Assembly (NCBI RefSeq): GCF_017826695.1 | Contig: NZ_JAFFZW010000005.1 | Location: 310,001 to 374,000 of the forward strand | Direction: 5' to 3' | DNA: 64,000 nucleotides | From: Pseudomonas alliivorans | GTDB taxonomy: Bacteria; Pseudomonadota; Gammaproteobacteria; Pseudomonadales; Pseudomonadaceae | In this document: one piece after another, positions 33,971 to 43,598 of the stretch | Layout of the letters: every line of letters starts with the position of its first letter | How positions within the stretch are numbered: the first letter of the stretch is position 1 | The notes under the pieces: model-generated | What the model was told of the DNA's origin: nothing | What the model saw: the letters and a program-made list of their open reading frames with translations, nothing else | Database searches by the model: none | Translations under genes and position numbers: made by a program

Positions 33971-35415
33971 TGCGTTTGTCCGACCTCAAGAATGCCGGGC
34001 GCACGCCCGAGCTGCCGATGAGCCTGACCCTGGCCGATGCCGCAGGCGCCGCCGAACTGCAATTGTTGACCCTGCTGCGTGTACTGCCCGGTCAGCGCTA
34101 CGTAGGCGCAGGTGTCTGGCGTGGTCGCACGGTGCTGGCCAAGCTGCTGGTCGGCAGCAAGGCCGCCCGGCATTTTCAGCGTGAACTGAGCGGCGTACGG
34201 CTGCTGGCCGAGCAGGGCGTGACTACGCCTTTGCTGCTGGCCGACGGGCTGCAGGAAGGCGAGGGTGGCTGGCTGTTGTTCGAGTTTCTCGAAAATGCAC
34301 CAAGCCTTGGCGATGCATGGAATGCCGTGCAGCACCAGTCCCCGTTGACCGATGATCAGCAAAGCGTGCTGGGCGAAGCACTCTCGGCGATTGCCCTGTT
34401 GCATGCCAAAGGCCTGTGGCAGGACGACCTTCATTTGGACAACCTGCTGCGCCATGACGGCAAGCTGTACATGATCGACGGCGCAGGCATTCGAGCCGAG
34501 CAGGCCGGACAGCCTTTGTCGCGCCAGAAAGTCCTGGAAAACCTCGGCGTGTTCTTTGCCCAGTTGCCTCGCGCTTTCGAGCCGTTTACCGAAGAGTTGC
34601 TGGTGCATTATCTGTTGAGCAATGCCGAACATGGCTTGCCGATGGAGGCGCTGCAGAAACAGATCGACAAGATACGCAGCTGGCGTCTGAAGGATTTTCT
34701 CGACAAGACCGGGCGCGATTGCAGCCTGTTCAGCGTCAAGGACGGTGCTTCGGTGTTTCAGGCGATTCGTCGCGAGGAAGAAGCGGCAATGGTGCCGGTG
34801 CTGGATCAGGCCGATGCGTTGCTGGATGGGGGGCATCTGTACAAGACCGGCGGAGCCGCCAGTGTCGGGCGGGTCGAGGTCAATGGCCGTGCGTTGGTCA
34901 TCAAGCGTTACAACATCAAGCATTTCAGTCACTGGCTCAAGCGCTTCTGGCGTCCCAGTCGTGCCTGGCATTCCTGGCGCGAGGGCAACCGGCTGGCGTT
35001 TCTGGGCATCGCGACGCCCAAGCCGTTGGCTGTGAGGGAAAAACGTGTGTTGGGCCTGCGTAACAAGGCGTATCTGGTGACCGAGTTCCTGCCGGGACCG
35101 GACATCATCGAGCGCTTTTCGCCTCATGTCGAAACCGGTGAGGTGCCCGAGGCCGAGCTGCAAGCGCTCGACACGCTGTTTGCGCAGTTGATACGCGAGC
35201 GCATCAGTCACGGTGATTTCAAGGGGCATAACGTGTTCTGGCAGGAAGGGCGCTGGGCACTGATTGATCTGGACGCCATGCAGCAGCATGCCTCCCGAGC
35301 CTCGTTCGAGGCAGCTTTTGCCCGCGACCGCGCGCGCTTCATGCGCAACTGGCCAGCGCAGAGCGCGCTGCACCAGAAGCTGGAGCAGCGCTTGCCGAAG
35401 GGCGAGCCGGCCTGA
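33970..35415 (+). CDS. Two-lobed LPS kinase-like protein (PA5006-type)
   Basis: A 481-residue protein made of two kinase-like units. Unit 1 (about 20-235) has WQDDLHLDNLL and LYMIDGAGI; unit 2 (about 270-470) has the lysine segment GRALVIKRYNIKHF and the loop ISHGDFKGHNVF with WALIDLDAM. Both keep the catalytic Asp. It ends the run of overlapping genes that begins at waaF, 27 bases before the end of the oppositely oriented toxin-like gene. No terminator is visible between them. Confidence 0.85.
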   Translation: MRLSDLKNAGRTPELPMSLTLADAAGAAELQLLTLLRVLPGQRYVGAGVWRGRTVLAKLLVGSKAARHFQRELSGVRLLAEQGVTTPLLLADGLQEGEGGWLLFEFLENAPSLGDAWNAVQHQSPLTDDQQSVLGEALSAIALLHAKGLWQDDLHLDNLLRHDGKLYMIDGAGIRAEQAGQPLSRQKVLENLGVFFAQLPRAFEPFTEELLVHYLLSNAEHGLPMEALQKQIDKIRSWRLKDFLDKTGRDCSLFSVKDGASVFQAIRREEEAAMVPVLDQADALLDGGHLYKTGGAASVGRVEVNGRALVIKRYNIKHFSHWLKRFWRPSRAWHSWREGNRLAFLGIATPKPLAVREKRVLGLRNKAYLVTEFLPGPDIIERFSPHVETGEVPEAELQALDTLFAQLIRERISHGDFKGHNVFWQEGRWALIDLDAMQQHASRASFEAAFARDRARFMRNWPAQSALHQKLEQRLPKGEPA

Positions 35416-35442
35416 GCCGTCTCGTCCTTGCCGTGGTTCGCG

Positions 35443-38400
35443 TTATTCGACGCGACTGAGGTTGATGTCCCTGAGCGCGATGGTCAGGGCGTTCATGTCT
35501 TCGTAAGTCTTCAAGTGCACCCCTGTCCAGCTTGGACGATCAACGGACAGCTTGCCCTTTGCGTCGACGTGCACCGGGGTGCGATGGATCTGGCCGTCTC
35601 GCGAGCGATGCACGATGGTGTGCAGGCCCTCGTCGGTCTGTTCGATCAGGAACATACCTGGCTTGACCAGACGCCTTCCTGCGGAATGAGTTCTGGGCAC
35701 CGTAACGTCAGGCCGCGGCACTTCAAGGTCTACGCGGTAGTCGCCCTGAATGTGAACGCGGGTTTTGCCTAGACCTACCAGCAGGGATTCGCCCGGATCG
35801 CGTACTACCCCCCGCGACTGGCCGGGGACTACATCGATTACCCGCAGGCCAATGCCACCTTCCAGTTCAGCGATGCCGGGAACAGCGCTTTTGAACGTGT
35901 TGGAGTGGCTGTTGCCGACCAGAGCAATCCACTTGTGCGAGCCCATGACCTGCTGATGCCTGCGAATCGTGCGGGACGCAAAATAATTCATCATTTGCTG
36001 GCGAGTGGTGACTGTTTCGCTGGGCAGGCCTTTGAGGTGGTAGCTGGCCAGGCAGTCGATCGCCCGAATTTCCAGCCCGTGTTGCCGGGCCTGGATCACC
36101 AGTTTCTCGAAGTTATAGACCCCGGCCGGATCGGTCCGGTGGCCTATGTCCAGGGTCTGCAGGTCATGCAGCAAGTGCTTGGTCATTTCGCCTGTTTCGA
36201 AGAAATGGTCCAGGTCCGCCTGGTGCAGGTCGCTGGTCAGATGCTCCAGATACAGTGTCTTGACCTTCTGTTGCGCAAGCGAAGGCAGGTTGTCGATGAT
36301 CAGCTTCTTGCTGGCTATCGAGCTGTGCGTCTCGCCCAGAACGACGCCGTCGGTGTGCTGATAGAGCTTTTCAAGCAGCGCTTGAGGCGATGTCTTGGGC
36401 GCTATTTCAGGCAGTAAAGGTCGGGCGGGCAGCACTGCGGACTCAACGGCCTGGGCGTCCTGCTGCAATTGTGCGCGCAGCCTGAAAAATGCTTCCCTGA
36501 CCTCGCCGATTTCCTCATCGAAATAAAAGAAGCGCTCATCCAGCCCGCGATGTTCGAAGCTGGCCAGCGTGTGCAGGGCGCTTCTTTGTTCGAGCGGCAC
36601 CTCGTAGGTCGCGTCGCTCAGCGACTGTTGAATGGCGGTCACCGGGCGAGGGCTGGTCGAGCCTTGTTGCTCACTGCGCACCCAACCCGATTCTGGCTCC
36701 CAACGGAACACGTAATCGCCTGCCCAGCGCTCCCCCGACTCGATGGTCTGCCGATCGGCCATTCGGTTCATCAAGATTTCATCCACCCGCGTGCCTGGCT
36801 GCGTTACAGGTTTTGGCGCCGTGATCAGGGGGTTGGAAAATTCAATCGTGAAGTCAGCTGAGCGTCCGGCAGTGGATGGGGTTGTACCGGTCGCGAGCAC
36901 ACGGGTCGGACGCCCTATCGGAATGTCTTGAACATGCACGCTGATAGCGCCTTGCAGTTCGGCAATACCCGGGATGGTGTCGTGGGTGGTGGCCAGCTTC
37001 TGGTCGAGTAGCGCGATCCAGCGTGTTGAAGGTTGGCGTGCCACGTCAGCGCTGATCACGTGATGGCCGAAAAAATTGCTCGTTTTCTGCGCGGCGGTCA
37101 GGTCACCTGCGGCGGCGGCAACCGGGTGGTCCTGCAGCGGGTAGCTGGTTGACGAGCTGAAGGGGCGAACCTCAATACCGTGCCTGTGTGCGGCCTTGAT
37201 CAGGTGGTAGTAATCGTATTCGGAGGTCTGATTGCGCAAAGCGCCCTTATTGAGATGCTTGAGGTGGTTCTTGATTTCGTGAGAGCCGGAACGGTTTTTT
37301 CCGCCCAGTTGGCGATACGTGTTCAGTTTATCGAGGTGTTTGTCGGTGAACAGGTGGTCGAGGTACAGGACTTCCACGTTTTGTTTTTTGAGCAACGGCA
37401 TATTGAGAATAAGCAGACGCTTGCTGGCGACCGATTGTCCGGCCTCGCTCAACACCAGCCCATTGCTGTGCGTGAAGACGCTTTCAAACAGCGACTCCAC
37501 CCCGGCGCCAGGCGCGAGGGTCGGCAGTGAGGGGCGGGCGGGCACCACCACCTTCATGAAGAAGGCGTAGGCATCCTGATAGAGCTTGTCCTGAAGTCTT
37601 GAGAACTCCTGACGCAACTCGTCGTAGTAGCTTTTGAAGTAAAACTCCAGATCCATGCCTGTCGGGTCTGGGGCGAATTTGTCCAGAATCGCATACAGCC
37701 CCGGTCTCATCTCGGGCGGCATCTCATAGTCGCTCAAGCGAACCGTAGTGTTGAGCCCGGCGGCCGCCTCTTCCGGCAGCGGCCTGTAGGTGCCTTCATT
37801 GCCATGCCCGCCTCCTCGCAATTGATGCCGGCCGATCTTCTCCCATTGTCCTTGTTCGTTCAGGCGTACCGGCTGTTTGCCAAAGAATGCGAACGGGTTG
37901 GCCGGGTCGATGATCTGCCAGTGGCGCATGTGGGCATCAAACTGCACCTGATAGGTCTTGCCGGACAGGTTGATGTAGTGCTTGCCCTGGACACTGCAGA
38001 TACCGTTGGCGTGACCGCCCTTGATGCGTGGCACGTTTTGCAGGGAAACATCGACCGCCAGGTCGCGACCGGCGGTCTTGGCGCTATCCAGTGGCGAACT
38101 CAAGGGGTGCCAGCTGCCATCGGATGTGCGGCTGGCGAACTGCCCGGTGGCGCTGATTTTCTGTGACGACGTGCTGGCCTGCTGGAACAGGGGCGCGTGG
38201 CCGTTGGCGTTTACCTTGCCGACCAGCACAGTCTTGTCCTGCAGACTGGCCGGAAACAGATCCTCGTATCGCGGTGGCAGGTCGAGTGGAGCAATCGGCG
38301 GCAGCGCCGATGCGTCGGGAAGACGTTTTTCAAGGCGATGCACGATGCCGCCAAACCCTTTCATGCCGGAAAGCAGATCGCCCGCTGCGCCGATCCCATT

Positions 38401-41400
38401 GAACAGGGACGAGAGGATATAGCCGCTGGCAGCGTTCTGGTCGCCCTCGGTCAGTGCCTGTACGGCACGCACCGTATCGTGCAGGGACAGCAAAGTGCCG
38501 ACCGCAAAGCTCGCGGGCGGGAATGGCAGCGTCAATGCCGTCGCGATGAGTTCAGCGCTGATCCAGATCATTCTGGACAGCATCTCGTGACGGCCGGTGG
38601 TGGTGTCTTCGATGTCGCGCAGTTTCCGTTCGATAAACCGGTTGAAACAGGTGTCGGCGAAGTCCGCGATGTATTCCTTTGGTAGAAACGGTGCCTTGCT
38701 GGCGCCGCCCTGCTGCATGTCGCGCAGGAAAAAAGCCAGCGTCCGACGCGACTGAAGGCGGCAGCGGTCCTTGTAATAGTCGATCATACCCGCCTTGCTC
38801 AGAGAGGGGATGAAGTCGCTGAAGAGGCGAAATTCGACGCCGTCCGGTGCCTGGGGCGTATAAAGCAGCGCAGTCTGGCGGGTCTGGGTAGACAGGATCG
38901 CAACGCACCCTTGAACCGTTTCGACGTGGGTCAATTGCTGATCGGGAATGACCAACTGGTCCACGCCTTTCAGGCCTGAGGCGATGAAGGGTTTGTCGAT
39001 ATGCAGTTGCAAGGGATAGAACGGGTATTGCTGGCGCGTTTGAGTGTCATTCAGGTGGGCGCGGTCCAGGCTGTTCATCAACCAGTCGTACTGATCGCGT
39101 TTGATATGCCCCTTCAAAACGCTGCGCAGTGCCGCGGCCTTCATGTGCAACTGGTTGATCGCTACGCTCGCCGTTCGACGGTATTCATAGCCTTCATCGT
39201 CTGGATTGAGCAGTGTGCGCCTGACCAGCGCGATGTAGTCGTCGGCAAGCCATTTGCCGCGTACCGAGCCTGCCACTTTCTGAGGTGAAAGAGCGCTGAG
39301 GTCAACACCTTCCGGGCCTTTGAACGTCGCCATCCTGTCTGCGGTGGCGCGCGTCGGGTCAATGCTGTCGTCGTAGCCGTTGAGCAACATGTCGGTGTAG
39401 GTGAGGGTTTCACGCTCGCTGCTGATCACGATCAGGTCGGGGTCCACCGTACCGTCAGGCAGGCCGAGCAATTTATTGATCTGTTGGCTGGCCCGTTCGA
39501 ATACGTACTCCTCGAACGGCTTGACGTGTGTGTGGTTTTTTAGCTGGTAGTTGCGCAGCGCGCCAGCGGCGGCCTCTTCCAGTGCGATCAGTTGCTGGCG
39601 ATTCTCAAGAGAGGCGCCTGCGTACCAGGAGGGCGTGTGGCGCGCCTGTTCCGAGATTGTCACGCTGGCATGGTCGAGCGCGAATAGCGAAAGCGCCATT
39701 GCGTAGTCGGACACGTCAATGAGGCGGACGAAATCAGCCTGCGGGTACGGTTTGAGTCGCAGTGCCTGCAATCGACTTTCGAGCCGCGGTCGGGCGGAAA
39801 CCTCAAGCTGGCTGAGCAGATAGTCCAGGTGTTCCGTTGACTTCACCCAGCCGACCAGCTTGTGCAGTAATTGGTCTTCGTTGTCGAAGGCATGGAAACT
39901 GCGCTGATGGGGAGCGTCCTGGGCGAACATAATCAGGCGCTCCAGTTGGCCTGATGCACTTTGCTTGCGAAACACCAGCAATTTGCTCATGACCGCATGT
40001 CCGTCCAGCCTGATCTGTTGAACCCGGGGCGGCGCCTCTGCGACTGCTTGCGCAGGTTGCAAGACGGCTTCGACGATGGCGAAATCCTCGGGGCGAATAT
40101 GCCCCTGCATCTTGGCGGCACACGCCAGTGCCGTGATTTGCGTATGGGTCAGGGTACGCATCAGGCGTTGGTTGTGGGCCTGGCGGTAGGTTGCTTTCTG
40201 GAAGGCGCCAAATTTGACGCGCACATCCAGCTCCTCGACGACGCGGGCGATGTAGGCCGCATCCAGCCCGGTATAGGCGGGGCTCAGCGAAACGTTGTCG
40301 TAGTCGATCGTGGTTCGGGTCAGAAAATCGGAGCCCTCTGTGCGGTCGCCCGGGTGCAGGCCGTACAGTGCAAGTTCGACCCACGAGCGCGTCACTCGGT
40401 AAGTTTCGCCTGTCACAGGCAAGGTGCGCTGGGTGCTGATGGTGATGAGGCCGGGGTCCAGGGCGTATCCCAGATCGTCAGCCAGGCGCACGTTGAGATG
40501 CGCCAGGGCGAACGCTTCTGGCGAGGCCGCCGTACCCAGCGCACTGAGAACAGCGGCGCGTGCCTGTTCGCAGCGGTCCAGGCGCTCGGTGTAGATCGCC
40601 ATTTCCTTAGGGCTTGCCAGCTTGATCCAGTCCGGCAGACTGCGACGATAATCGGCCTCACGAAGCGCTATTTCACGCAGTTCAAGCATTGCCTGTGGAC
40701 CGAACAGGCCTCGCTGGTCAATCGCGTGCTGAATGAGTGCCCGATGCTTCTGTCGGTCACCGACGCCTTGCAGGGCGCAGGCGTGACGAACATCGTTGCG
40801 CTGTTTGGTCAGCAGGCTGTCCAGCGCATGAGCCAGTGGATCTGCGTCAATCGCTTTTAATTGCACGTCTGTGCTCAAAAACGGATCGGCATACAGGTCG
40901 GGGTCGGCGTCGATGGTTGCAAGCTGATTCTGATAACGCTGTTCAAGGCTGCGCGTCAGTGCGCCCTTCAAGGCGGGTGAGTTGAGCCACAGCGCCAGCG
41001 CCTCCAGCATCTGTGTCCGGGTGGCGAACGCCGTGAGCCCCAGACCCGGTAATACCAGTAAAGTCGGGCCCTGCGCCTGGGACAGCACCAGGGCACCGGC
41101 CAGCTCAGCCTCAACGTCGTCATCCAGCTGGACGTGGAGGGAAAAGGCGTCGGGTATCGGTGACGTGTTCATCTGCGAGACCGTGGCGGGAAGACACTGT
41201 GCGTAGACTGACGCAAGCTCGCCCTCGTGCACCTTGAGCGTCACCTCGTCGCGCAGGGCCTGGCGCAGGTCTGAAAGGTATTGATCGTAAGGGGTCTCAC
41301 CGGGTGTCGTGACCGGCCGCCAGTAATTGTCGAGCTGCGCAATCAGGCCAGTGATGTGTGTCTCGGACGCAGGTGTATCCAGCAGGGCGTCGTCGGGTGC

Positions 41401-41520
41401 CGGCAATTGCTTGAGCGTATCGCTTGATCGGCGGCTCAGTTCATCCAGTCGTTTCAGTGCGGCGGACGCCTGTGCAAAGGTGTCCAGGGGGGTGAGGGGG
41501 ACAGGTGTCAGTGTCTGCAT
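35443..41520 (-). CDS. Giant toxin-like protein with duplicated N- and C-terminal domains (DUF6543/dermonecrotic-toxin type)
   Basis: A 2025-residue protein without a signal peptide. The N-terminal half contains two diverged copies of a domain of about 340 residues (DPGLITIS near 355, DPDLIVIS near 693), of the type annotated in Pseudomonas as DUF6543 or dermonecrotic toxin N-terminal, from memory. A hydrophobic segment (LTLPFPPASFAVGTLLSLHD) follows near residue 1000. The C-terminal half has two tandem domains about 371 residues apart: copy 2 keeps GETHSS (1729-1734), copy 1 has SEAGQS there (1358). The GExH start resembles the EreA/ChaN/PMT-C2 superfamily. It is a secreted or injected toxin by inference; its target and delivery are unknown. 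It faces against the LPS operon around it. Confidence 0.85.
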   Translation of the reverse strand: MQTLTPVPLTPLDTFAQASAALKRLDELSRRSSDTLKQLPAPDDALLDTPASETHITGLIAQLDNYWRPVTTPGETPYDQYLSDLRQALRDEVTLKVHEGELASVYAQCLPATVSQMNTSPIPDAFSLHVQLDDDVEAELAGALVLSQAQGPTLLVLPGLGLTAFATRTQMLEALALWLNSPALKGALTRSLEQRYQNQLATIDADPDLYADPFLSTDVQLKAIDADPLAHALDSLLTKQRNDVRHACALQGVGDRQKHRALIQHAIDQRGLFGPQAMLELREIALREADYRRSLPDWIKLASPKEMAIYTERLDRCEQARAAVLSALGTAASPEAFALAHLNVRLADDLGYALDPGLITISTQRTLPVTGETYRVTRSWVELALYGLHPGDRTEGSDFLTRTTIDYDNVSLSPAYTGLDAAYIARVVEELDVRVKFGAFQKATYRQAHNQRLMRTLTHTQITALACAAKMQGHIRPEDFAIVEAVLQPAQAVAEAPPRVQQIRLDGHAVMSKLLVFRKQSASGQLERLIMFAQDAPHQRSFHAFDNEDQLLHKLVGWVKSTEHLDYLLSQLEVSARPRLESRLQALRLKPYPQADFVRLIDVSDYAMALSLFALDHASVTISEQARHTPSWYAGASLENRQQLIALEEAAAGALRNYQLKNHTHVKPFEEYVFERASQQINKLLGLPDGTVDPDLIVISSERETLTYTDMLLNGYDDSIDPTRATADRMATFKGPEGVDLSALSPQKVAGSVRGKWLADDYIALVRRTLLNPDDEGYEYRRTASVAINQLHMKAAALRSVLKGHIKRDQYDWLMNSLDRAHLNDTQTRQQYPFYPLQLHIDKPFIASGLKGVDQLVIPDQQLTHVETVQGCVAILSTQTRQTALLYTPQAPDGVEFRLFSDFIPSLSKAGMIDYYKDRCRLQSRRTLAFFLRDMQQGGASKAPFLPKEYIADFADTCFNRFIERKLRDIEDTTTGRHEMLSRMIWISAELIATALTLPFPPASFAVGTLLSLHDTVRAVQALTEGDQNAASGYILSSLFNGIGAAGDLLSGMKGFGGIVHRLEKRLPDASALPPIAPLDLPPRYEDLFPASLQDKTVLVGKVNANGHAPLFQQASTSSQKISATGQFASRTSDGSWHPLSSPLDSAKTAGRDLAVDVSLQNVPRIKGGHANGICSVQGKHYINLSGKTYQVQFDAHMRHWQIIDPANPFAFFGKQPVRLNEQGQWEKIGRHQLRGGGHGNEGTYRPLPEEAAAGLNTTVRLSDYEMPPEMRPGLYAILDKFAPDPTGMDLEFYFKSYYDELRQEFSRLQDKLYQDAYAFFMKVVVPARPSLPTLAPGAGVESLFESVFTHSNGLVLSEAGQSVASKRLLILNMPLLKKQNVEVLYLDHLFTDKHLDKLNTYRQLGGKNRSGSHEIKNHLKHLNKGALRNQTSEYDYYHLIKAAHRHGIEVRPFSSSTSYPLQDHPVAAAAGDLTAAQKTSNFFGHHVISADVARQPSTRWIALLDQKLATTHDTIPGIAELQGAISVHVQDIPIGRPTRVLATGTTPSTAGRSADFTIEFSNPLITAPKPVTQPGTRVDEILMNRMADRQTIESGERWAGDYVFRWEPESGWVRSEQQGSTSPRPVTAIQQSLSDATYEVPLEQRSALHTLASFEHRGLDERFFYFDEEIGEVREAFFRLRAQLQQDAQAVESAVLPARPLLPEIAPKTSPQALLEKLYQHTDGVVLGETHSSIASKKLIIDNLPSLAQQKVKTLYLEHLTSDLHQADLDHFFETGEMTKHLLHDLQTLDIGHRTDPAGVYNFEKLVIQARQHGLEIRAIDCLASYHLKGLPSETVTTRQQMMNYFASRTIRRHQQVMGSHKWIALVGNSHSNTFKSAVPGIAELEGGIGLRVIDVVPGQSRGVVRDPGESLLVGLGKTRVHIQGDYRVDLEVPRPDVTVPRTHSAGRRLVKPGMFLIEQTDEGLHTIVHRSRDGQIHRTPVHVDAKGKLSVDRPSWTGVHLKTYEDMNALTIALRDINLSRVE

Positions 41521-41741
41521 TGTTTTTCGGCTCTGAGGGGCGCGAAGTGCGCCGCTGATTGAAGGCCGTGAGGCCGTGATTTCTGGCCGTCAATCAATCA
41601 GAATCCGGCGGGCCGGGAGCGTAGATAGTTATTGAATGTCAGCATGCGGGGGCATTTCTGCCGGGCGGTGCTGAAATGCGGCGGCGTCGCCTGTTTACTG
41701 AAAGCCTTACAGCCCCCGAGCCAAATCCTTGGTCATTACGC

Positions 41742-41747
41742 TATAAT
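41742..41747 (+). promoter_or_regulatory. Candidate -10 for the carbamoyltransferase-led LPS unit
   Basis: A perfect TATAAT lies 94 bases before the GTG start at 41841; no good -35 is seen at 17 bases, so it may need an activator. It would restart LPS transcription after the inverted toxin-like gene. The remainder of 41521-41840 shows no gene. Confidence 0.45.
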
Positions 41748-41840
41748 CCCGCGCTTTAGCTGCCCTCAGCCCGCTGTGCGGGGGCACACATTTTCTCGGG
41801 CGCAATGCGCCTGCATGCAGACTAAAGAGGCTAGACCCTT

Positions 41841-43598
41841 GTGGCATTGACGATCCTTGGCCTGTCCGGCGCCCTTAGCCATGATCCTTCCGCAGCGCTT
41901 TACATCGACGGCAAGCTGATCGCAGCGGCCGAAGAAGAGCGCTTCGTTCGCGACAAGCATGCAAAGAACCGCATGCCCTACGAGTCGGCGAAGTTCTGTC
42001 TGGAGCAGGCAGGCATCAAGCCCTCCGACGTCGACGTGGTCGCAATCCCCTTCGCCCCGATCAGTCTGTTCGGCAAGGCGCGCTGGCACTACGCCAAGCG
42101 CTACTGGTACGCGCCGGATCGCGCCCTCGATGCGCTGTTGATGGGCAACCGTCGTTACAAGCGTTATCGCAACAAGATCGTCTGGTGCCTCGAGCAACTG
42201 GGCTTCGATCCGAAAAAGATCAAGATCGAGCCGGTCGAGCACCACCTGGCCCACGCCTCCAGCGCCTACCACTGCTCCGGTTTCACCGAGAAAACCGCGA
42301 TCATGGGCATCGACGGCAAGGGTGAATACGCCACGACCTTCTTCGGCTACGGCGAAAACGGCAAGATCCACAAGATCAAGGAATTCTTCGATCCGGACTC
42401 GCTGGGCGGCCTGTATGGCGCAATCACCGAGTTTCTCGGTTTCGAGATGCTGGATGGCGAGTTCAAGGTCATGGGCATGGCGCCGTACGGCGACGCCAGC
42501 AAATACGATTTTTCGCGCCTGGCCACTTTCGAGAACGGCGAGCTGATCATCAACACCGAATTGGCCAACGTCATCGGGCTTCGTCGCTACAAAGAGAACG
42601 GCAAGGGCTTCTACTTCTCGCCGAAACTGATCGAATGGCTCGGACCCAAGCGCGTCGGCGATGTGGCGGACGAGCCGTACATCCACTACGCGGCCAGCAT
42701 GCAGGCGCTGTTCGAAAAGCTCGCGCTGCAGATGATGGACCACTACCTGGGTGACATCCTCAAGGAGACCGGCAAGATCGCTTTCGCCGGTGGCTGTGCG
42801 CTGAACGTCAAATTGAACCAGCGCATCATCGCCCGTCCCGAGGTCAAGGAGCTGTTCGTCCAGCCTGCGTCCGGCGATGCCGGTACGGCGGTGGGCGCAG
42901 CGGCTTACGTGTCTCACGCGCGTGGCGTGCCGGTCGAGAAGATGGAGCACGTCTATCTCGGCCCTGCGTACAGCAATGAAGATGTGATCGCCGCGTGCGC
43001 CCGTCATCCGAGCAAACCCGTCTGGCGCCAGATCGAAAACACTCCTGAGCGGATCGCCGAGATCATGGTCAAGGGCAATCCCGTGGCCTGGTTCCAGGGT
43101 CGCATGGAGTTCGGCCCACGTGCGCTGGGTGGTCGTTCGATCATTGGTTGCCCGAGCGTGACCGGCGTCGCTGATCGCATCAACCACCAGATCAAGTTCC
43201 GCGAGCGCTGGAGGCCTTTCTGCCCGTCGATGCTCGATACCGTCGCGCCGCAGATGATCAAGATCGATCACCCGGCACCGTTCATGACGTTCACCTTCGA
43301 AGTGGCGGAAGAGTGGAAGACCCGCGTGCCGGAAGTCGTCCATGAAGACGGAACGTCCCGTGCCCAGGTGCTCAAGCGCGAATACAACCCGCGCTACTAC
43401 GACATGATGAAGGCGCTGGAAAACCTGACCGGCAACGGCGTATCGCTGAACACGTCGCTGAACCGCCGTGGTGAGCCGATGATCTGCTCGCCGACCGATG
43501 CCTTGAACATGTTCTTCGGCTCCGACCTCGAGTACCTGATCATGGAAGACATTCTGGTGGTCAAAGAGGGCGTTGAGGCTTATGACACGCTCGGCTGA
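41841..43598 (+). CDS. LPS carbamoyltransferase (NodU/CmcH family)
   Basis: A 585-residue carbamoyltransferase. The N-terminal ASKHA/Kae1-like domain shows LGLSGALSHDPSAALYIDG and the metal-binding EHHLAHASSAYHCSG; the C-terminal domain (about 380-585) has GRMEFGPRALGGRSII, typical of the family. In P. aeruginosa the equivalent enzyme is thought to carbamoylate heptose II of the core. It starts with GTG 41841, after AGAGG, and overlaps the next gene's ATG by 17 bases. Confidence 0.92.
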   Translation: MALTILGLSGALSHDPSAALYIDGKLIAAAEEERFVRDKHAKNRMPYESAKFCLEQAGIKPSDVDVVAIPFAPISLFGKARWHYAKRYWYAPDRALDALLMGNRRYKRYRNKIVWCLEQLGFDPKKIKIEPVEHHLAHASSAYHCSGFTEKTAIMGIDGKGEYATTFFGYGENGKIHKIKEFFDPDSLGGLYGAITEFLGFEMLDGEFKVMGMAPYGDASKYDFSRLATFENGELIINTELANVIGLRRYKENGKGFYFSPKLIEWLGPKRVGDVADEPYIHYAASMQALFEKLALQMMDHYLGDILKETGKIAFAGGCALNVKLNQRIIARPEVKELFVQPASGDAGTAVGAAAYVSHARGVPVEKMEHVYLGPAYSNEDVIAACARHPSKPVWRQIENTPERIAEIMVKGNPVAWFQGRMEFGPRALGGRSIIGCPSVTGVADRINHQIKFRERWRPFCPSMLDTVAPQMIKIDHPAPFMTFTFEVAEEWKTRVPEVVHEDGTSRAQVLKREYNPRYYDMMKALENLTGNGVSLNTSLNRRGEPMICSPTDALNMFFGSDLEYLIMEDILVVKEGVEAYDTLG

